Source of the DNA: Candidatus Saccharibacteria bacterium UBA5145
GTDB taxonomy: Bacteria > Patescibacteriota > Saccharimonadia > Saccharimonadales > UBA4665
Assembly (NCBI GenBank): GCA_002413865.1
Contig: DHXX01000005.1
Span: 42,208-50,451 of the forward strand
Length of the DNA: 8,244 bases
Direction: 5' to 3'
The notes beneath the pieces are model-generated. The model did no database searches, was not told the origin of the DNA, and saw only the letters and a program-made list of their open reading frames with translations. The first letter of the stretch is position 1; each line of letters begins with the position of its first letter. Both the position numbers and the translations under genes were made by a program. This document shows positions 5,758 to 8,244 of this stretch, in pieces.

Positions 5758-5909
5758 GTAGCGTTTCTTGTTTTGGTCGGGAGTTTTGCTTACTTTGGCG
5801 ACCCAAAGTAAGGATAGAAAAAAGAAAGGATAGGTGCTGATGTAAAGGCGGTGATGTCACCAGCGAAGGACTATTCGGAGCGCCTAAAGTCGCCAGTGAT
5901 TGACTGGGC

Positions 5910-5925
5910 CCCAGCTTGCGCTGGG
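5910..5925. repeat. REP-like hairpin, second copy
   Basis: CCCAGC-TTGC-GCTGGG is a perfect 6-bp stem with a tetraloop followed by ATGAC. It shares the GGATGAC flank and orientation with 5230-5248 although the stem differs. It ends 50 nt downstream of ftsA and could protect or end its transcript, but no T-run is present. Confidence 0.55.
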
Positions 5926-5975
5926 ATGACAGTGCTGGTTTTCACGAGGGCCACGGTGGGTGGAATTTCGAGGAT

Positions 5976-7205
5976 TTAGCGGTGGAGCCAGCCGAATAAC
6001 GAGTTGAGCAGGCCGCGGGCACTGTCGTTGCCCGTACCGTGGGCCATCGGGGCGCTCGGCAACAGCAGCATATCGAGCAGCATCAGACCGACGACGACCG
6101 TAAAACTCGGGTCTTCGACGGTGTCCACCAGACCACTGATGTTCTGGAGCTTACCGACCCGGGCCGAGAGCTGCAACTTCTCGCGGGTAAATTCTTCGAG
6201 GCCGGGCAATTTGGCCGTGCCGCCGGTCAGAACGATACCGCCCGGCAGTTTGCGCGAACGCTTGACCTTGTGGAGTTCTTTATCGACATAATCAAGTAGC
6301 TCGTCGACGCGGGCTTCGACGATCATCGCAATCGTTTCAAATTGGAAATTCTGGACCTTGTCGCCGACCTTAACGATGGCGTTCATCTTTTTGGTGGCGC
6401 GGTGCAAGTCGGCATGCTGGAGTTTGACGGCTTCGGCGACATCCAAGTCGGTGCGGAGGCCGATGGCCAAGTCGTTGGTGATATGCTGGCCGCCGATCGG
6501 CAAAACCGCCACGTGCTGGACCTCACCGTCTTCAAAAATAATCAGGTTGGTCGTGCCGGCGCCAATATCGAGCAGCGCCGTGCCGGCTTCTTTTTGCTGA
6601 CGCGTCAGGACGGCCTCGGCCGCGGCCAGACTGGAGACGGTGTGGTGCGTCGGCTCGACTTCGGCTTTCTCGAGGGCGCTATCCAAATTCCGCAGATTGG
6701 GCGAAGCGGCCGTTATGATGAGGGCGTCGACTTCTAGGCGGACGCCGTGCATACCGACGGGGTCTTTGACGTTACGCAGGCCATCGAGGCTATAATTTTT
6801 GGCAAAGAATTGCACGATCTCTCGATTGAGCGGTAAGTTGACAATCGTGGCGGCCTCTTCGACGCGCAAACGATCTTCGATGATAATTTCGCGGTTGGCG
6901 GCGCTGATGGCGATCACGCCCTGCGAGTCGATCCCTTCGACGTGCGAACCGTTGACGTTAACGGTGGCGTGCTTGATCGGCACACCCGAAATTCGTTCGG
7001 CTTCGGTAACGGCGCGGACGATGGCTTCGGCGACTTCGTCGGCGTGCACCACGGCACCGCGGCGCATGCCCTGGTTGACGGCCGTACCGTGGCCAATAAT
7101 CGACGGCGTGTTACCGCCGCTCTGGTCAAACATACCAATCACACAGCGAACCGTGCTGGTACCAATATCGAGACCGATAAAATGTTCTTGTTGGGAACCG
7201 TGCAT
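5976..7205 (-). CDS. ftsA: Cell division protein FtsA
   Basis: Actin-fold ATPase that anchors FtsZ to the inner face of the membrane. The 409 residues show phosphate-1 motif GLDIGTSTVRCVIG (11-24), an FtsA-type 1C subdomain between about 84 and 165, phosphate-2 motif LLDIGAGTTNLIIFEDG (211-227) and adenosine motif GGIVLTGGTAKLPGLEEF (322-339). The C-terminus ARGLLNSLFGWLHR (396-409) is an amphipathic helix typical of the membrane-targeting sequence, so the protein looks complete. The ATG at 7203-7205 is chosen because the nucleotide fold begins ten residues later. No Shine-Dalgarno sequence precedes it, and a promoter -10 ends only 10 nt upstream. map is 142 nt upstream; ftsZ follows after about 1 kb filled by the MITE-like element and REP-like hairpins. 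The nearest family alternatives, MreB and DnaK, lack the 1C domain and this tail. Confidence 0.96.
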   Translation of the reverse strand: MHGSQQEHFIGLDIGTSTVRCVIGMFDQSGGNTPSIIGHGTAVNQGMRRGAVVHADEVAEAIVRAVTEAERISGVPIKHATVNVNGSHVEGIDSQGVIAISAANREIIIEDRLRVEEAATIVNLPLNREIVQFFAKNYSLDGLRNVKDPVGMHGVRLEVDALIITAASPNLRNLDSALEKAEVEPTHHTVSSLAAAEAVLTRQQKEAGTALLDIGAGTTNLIIFEDGEVQHVAVLPIGGQHITNDLAIGLRTDLDVAEAVKLQHADLHRATKKMNAIVKVGDKVQNFQFETIAMIVEARVDELLDYVDKELHKVKRSRKLPGGIVLTGGTAKLPGLEEFTREKLQLSARVGKLQNISGLVDTVEDPSFTVVVGLMLLDMLLLPSAPMAHGTGNDSARGLLNSLFGWLHR

Positions 7206-7215
7206 ACTTAAGGCT

Positions 7216-7245
7216 AGTATACCGCTATTGCTTCTCTGTTGGCAA
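7216..7245 (-). promoter_or_regulatory. Sigma-70-type promoter of ftsA
   Basis: Minus strand -35 TTGCCA (7240-7245, 5 of 6) and -10 TATACT (7216-7221, 5 of 6) with an 18-nt spacer. The expected start near 7209 leaves only 3-4 nt before the ftsA ATG, predicting a leaderless mRNA. Confidence 0.6.
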
Positions 7246-7248
7246 GTC

Positions 7249-7265
7249 GTCGAGCTTCGCTCGAC
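7249..7265. repeat. Perfect inverted repeat upstream of the ftsA -35
   Basis: GTCGAGC-TTC-GCTCGAC is a 7-bp stem with a 3-nt loop, ending 4 nt from the -35 hexamer. It could be an operator for ftsA or a 3'-end hairpin of the map transcript; no T-run follows on either strand. Confidence 0.4.
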
Positions 7266-7273
7266 AAGTTATA

Positions 7274-7322
7274 AAGTAAAAAGTTCATAAAGTTAGCTAC
7301 GGCCCGAGCCAACTTTTAACTT
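7274..7322. repeat. Near-perfect 12-bp inverted repeat in the map-ftsA gap
   Basis: AAGTAAAAAGTT (7274-7285) and AACTTTTAACTT (7311-7322) pair with one mismatch around a 25-nt centre. The AT-rich arms make a weak stem; role unknown. Confidence 0.25.
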
Positions 7323-7324
7323 AA

Positions 7325-7366
7325 GGTTCTCACGACCATTTTCGAGGCTAAACGGTTGTGAGAATC
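7325..7366. repeat. Inverted repeat overlapping the map stop codon
   Basis: GGTTCTCACGACC (7325-7337) and GGTTGTGAGAATC (7354-7366) pair over 13 positions. In plus-strand RNA two pairs are G-U; in the minus-strand transcript these become A-C mismatches. The map stop (7348-7350) is in the loop. A short T/A-rich tail follows on the minus strand, so a weak map terminator is possible. Confidence 0.3.
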
Positions 7367-8103
7367 TCGGCGCCGTCTTCGGTGATCAGAACCGTGTTCT
7401 CAAAATGAGCCGACCAGGACCCGTCGGCTGTCAGGATCGTCCAACCGTCTTTGGCGACTTCGACGCGATCGGTACCCAAGGTCGCCATTGGTTCAATCGC
7501 GATCGTCATGCCAGCCGACAGCCACGGACCGGTGTTGGCCCGCCCGTAATTGGGGATGTTAGGGTCTTCGTGCAGGTGGTGACCAACGCCGTGACCGACC
7601 AAATCGCGGACGATACCGTAGCGGAATTTATCGAGCACCGACTGGACGGCCGAGCCGATATCGCCGGTCCGAACGCGGTCGTGGACGGCATTAATCCCGG
7701 CGTACATTGACCGCTCGGTGCGCTCGACGAGTTGTTGGTGGCGTTGCTGCTTGGGTTTGCCGACGATTAGGCTGCGGGCGCCGTCGGTAATCATACCTTT
7801 GTAGGTCACCCCAAAATCGAGACTCAAAATATCACCGTTGGCGATAATTCGCTCTTTATTGGGGATACCGTGGACGACTTCATTGTTGAGCGACACGCAG
7901 AGCACATCGGGAAAGCCTTGATAACCCAAGAAGCTGGCCTTGCCGCCGAGGGCGGTTAATTCGCGGGCAGCCAGGTCGGCCAGGTCTTTGGTCGACATAC
8001 CGGGCTCGGCCCGGGCCATCAAAATTTCGAGTACGCTCGCCAGCATCCGGCCGCTGTCGCGCATGGCACTGATTTCGGAGGCGGTTTTAATTTTCGTTTG
8101 CAT
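7348..8103 (-). CDS. map: Type I methionine aminopeptidase
   Basis: Removes the initiator methionine from new proteins in the cytoplasm; a two-metal hydrolase of the pita-bread fold. The 251 residues carry all five metal ligands at family positions: D96 and D107 (in LSLDFGVTYKGMITDGA), H171 (GHGVGHHLHEDP), E204 (IAIEPM) and E235 (HFENTV). H79 (VVHGIPN) and H178 are the catalytic histidines. Length is normal for the short bacterial type without an N-terminal extension. The ATG at 8101-8103 follows the adk stop by 12 nt and has no Shine-Dalgarno sequence, so translation probably depends on coupling to adk or on weak initiation. adk-map is the usual pair at the end of the ribosomal-protein operon, but ftsA follows here instead of infA. 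Confidence 0.97.
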   Translation of the reverse strand: MQTKIKTASEISAMRDSGRMLASVLEILMARAEPGMSTKDLADLAARELTALGGKASFLGYQGFPDVLCVSLNNEVVHGIPNKERIIANGDILSLDFGVTYKGMITDGARSLIVGKPKQQRHQQLVERTERSMYAGINAVHDRVRTGDIGSAVQSVLDKFRYGIVRDLVGHGVGHHLHEDPNIPNYGRANTGPWLSAGMTIAIEPMATLGTDRVEVAKDGWTILTADGSWSAHFENTVLITEDGAEILTTV

Positions 8104-8115
8104 AGTTTTATAACT

Positions 8116-8244
8116 TTATTGCTGGTCGATATACTGCATTATTTGGTCGTGCACGGTGATCGGATCCTGGTCGGCGTCAATCGAATAAACGGGCGCGCCG
8201 GCGGCTTTAAAATAATCAAGGATTGGCAAGGTAGTGGTTTCATA
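8116..8244 (-). CDS. adk: Adenylate kinase, C-terminal 42 residues
   Basis: Converts AMP and ATP to two ADP in the cytoplasm. Only the end of the gene lies in the window; the frame is open through base 8244 and stops at TAA 8116-8118. The visible part begins YETTTLPILDYFKAAG and continues through VYSIDADQDPITVHDQI, matching the last helices of the family: the conserved Tyr-x-x-x-Thr/Leu-Pro-Ile-x-Asp-Tyr block and the Ile-Asp-x-x-x-x-x-x-x-Val segment. The catalytic P-loop and LID lie outside. Identity rests on this tail plus the neighbour map, its usual partner, 12 nt downstream. Confidence 0.85.
   Translation of the reverse strand, partial: YETTTLPILDYFKAAGAPVYSIDADQDPITVHDQIMQYIDQQ

Larger units (their letters stand above)
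5391..5813. mobile_element. MITE-like non-coding element with palindromic terminal inverted repeats
   Basis: An 18-bp perfect terminal inverted repeat, AAAGTAAGCAAAACTCCC at 5404-5421, matches its reverse complement at 5779-5796, and the outer arms CCTTACTTT (5391-5399) and AAAGTAAGG (5805-5813) also pair. Each end is itself palindromic: a perfect 20-bp palindrome at 5392-5411, and a 10-bp stem with CGAC loop at 5789-5812. Inside are a nested hairpin at 5457-5548 and a hairpin with a 16-bp perfect stem at 5670-5757. No transposase or credible ORF is present, so mobilisation would need an enzyme from elsewhere. No clear target-site duplication is visible. An alternative is a large structured RNA, but the terminal repeats favour a mobile or REP/BIME-type element. 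Confidence 0.6.

Noticed and set aside
5669..5860. 63-codon minus-strand ORF inside the MITE-like element
   Set aside because: It runs through the 16-bp inverted repeat and the hairpin end, has no ribosome binding site, and its wording (VIAGACETRFAQ) is typical of repeat-derived false ORFs.
1..8244. Alternative genetic code (UGA read as Gly or Trp)
   Set aside because: No in-frame TGA occurs in any of the six genes and all reach full family length with TAA or TAG stops.

Overview
The window holds six protein genes, all read from the minus strand. In transcription order (high to low coordinates) they are the 3' end of adk, map, ftsA, ftsZ, nrdR and most of nrdJ. The plus strand shows no convincing gene. 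Stops seen are TAA and TAG, and no in-frame TGA interrupts a gene, so the standard code fits. The lineage cannot be proved from this sequence. The compact gene set, the FtsZ and NrdJ wording and the adk-map / ftsA-ftsZ / nrdR-nrdJ arrangement look most like a Patescibacteria (CPR) genome, possibly Saccharibacteria; this is inference from remembered family sequences.

Region by region: 1-2493 is a vitamin B12-dependent class II ribonucleotide reductase (nrdJ), cut at the left edge after 831 residues. 2494-2681 is a leader or spacer with several perfect inverted repeats. 2682-3170 is nrdR, the zinc-ribbon/ATP-cone repressor of ribonucleotide reductase genes. 3171-3638 is non-coding and holds a good promoter, two tandem NrdR-box-like sites around its -10, a long structured leader, an orphan plus-strand terminator and an imperfect inverted repeat. 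3639-4979 is ftsZ, with its own strong sigma-70-type promoter at 5017-5044. 4980-5975 is about 1 kb without a convincing gene; it contains a 423-bp MITE-like element with hairpin ends (5391-5813) flanked by two REP-like hairpins. 5976-7205 is ftsA, with a promoter so close that its mRNA is probably leaderless. 7348-8103 is map and 8116-8244 is the adk C-terminus.

Together the genes cover nucleotide phosphorylation (Adk), N-terminal methionine removal (Map), assembly and membrane anchoring of the division ring (FtsZ, FtsA), and deoxynucleotide synthesis with its dedicated repressor (NrdJ, NrdR). The most interesting non-coding signals are the candidate NrdR autoregulatory site, the structured nrdR and nrdJ leaders, and the palindrome-rich element that separates ftsA from ftsZ. 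Protein-level points of note are a changed FtsZ tubulin-signature loop and an FtsZ tail that continues past the usual terminal peptide.
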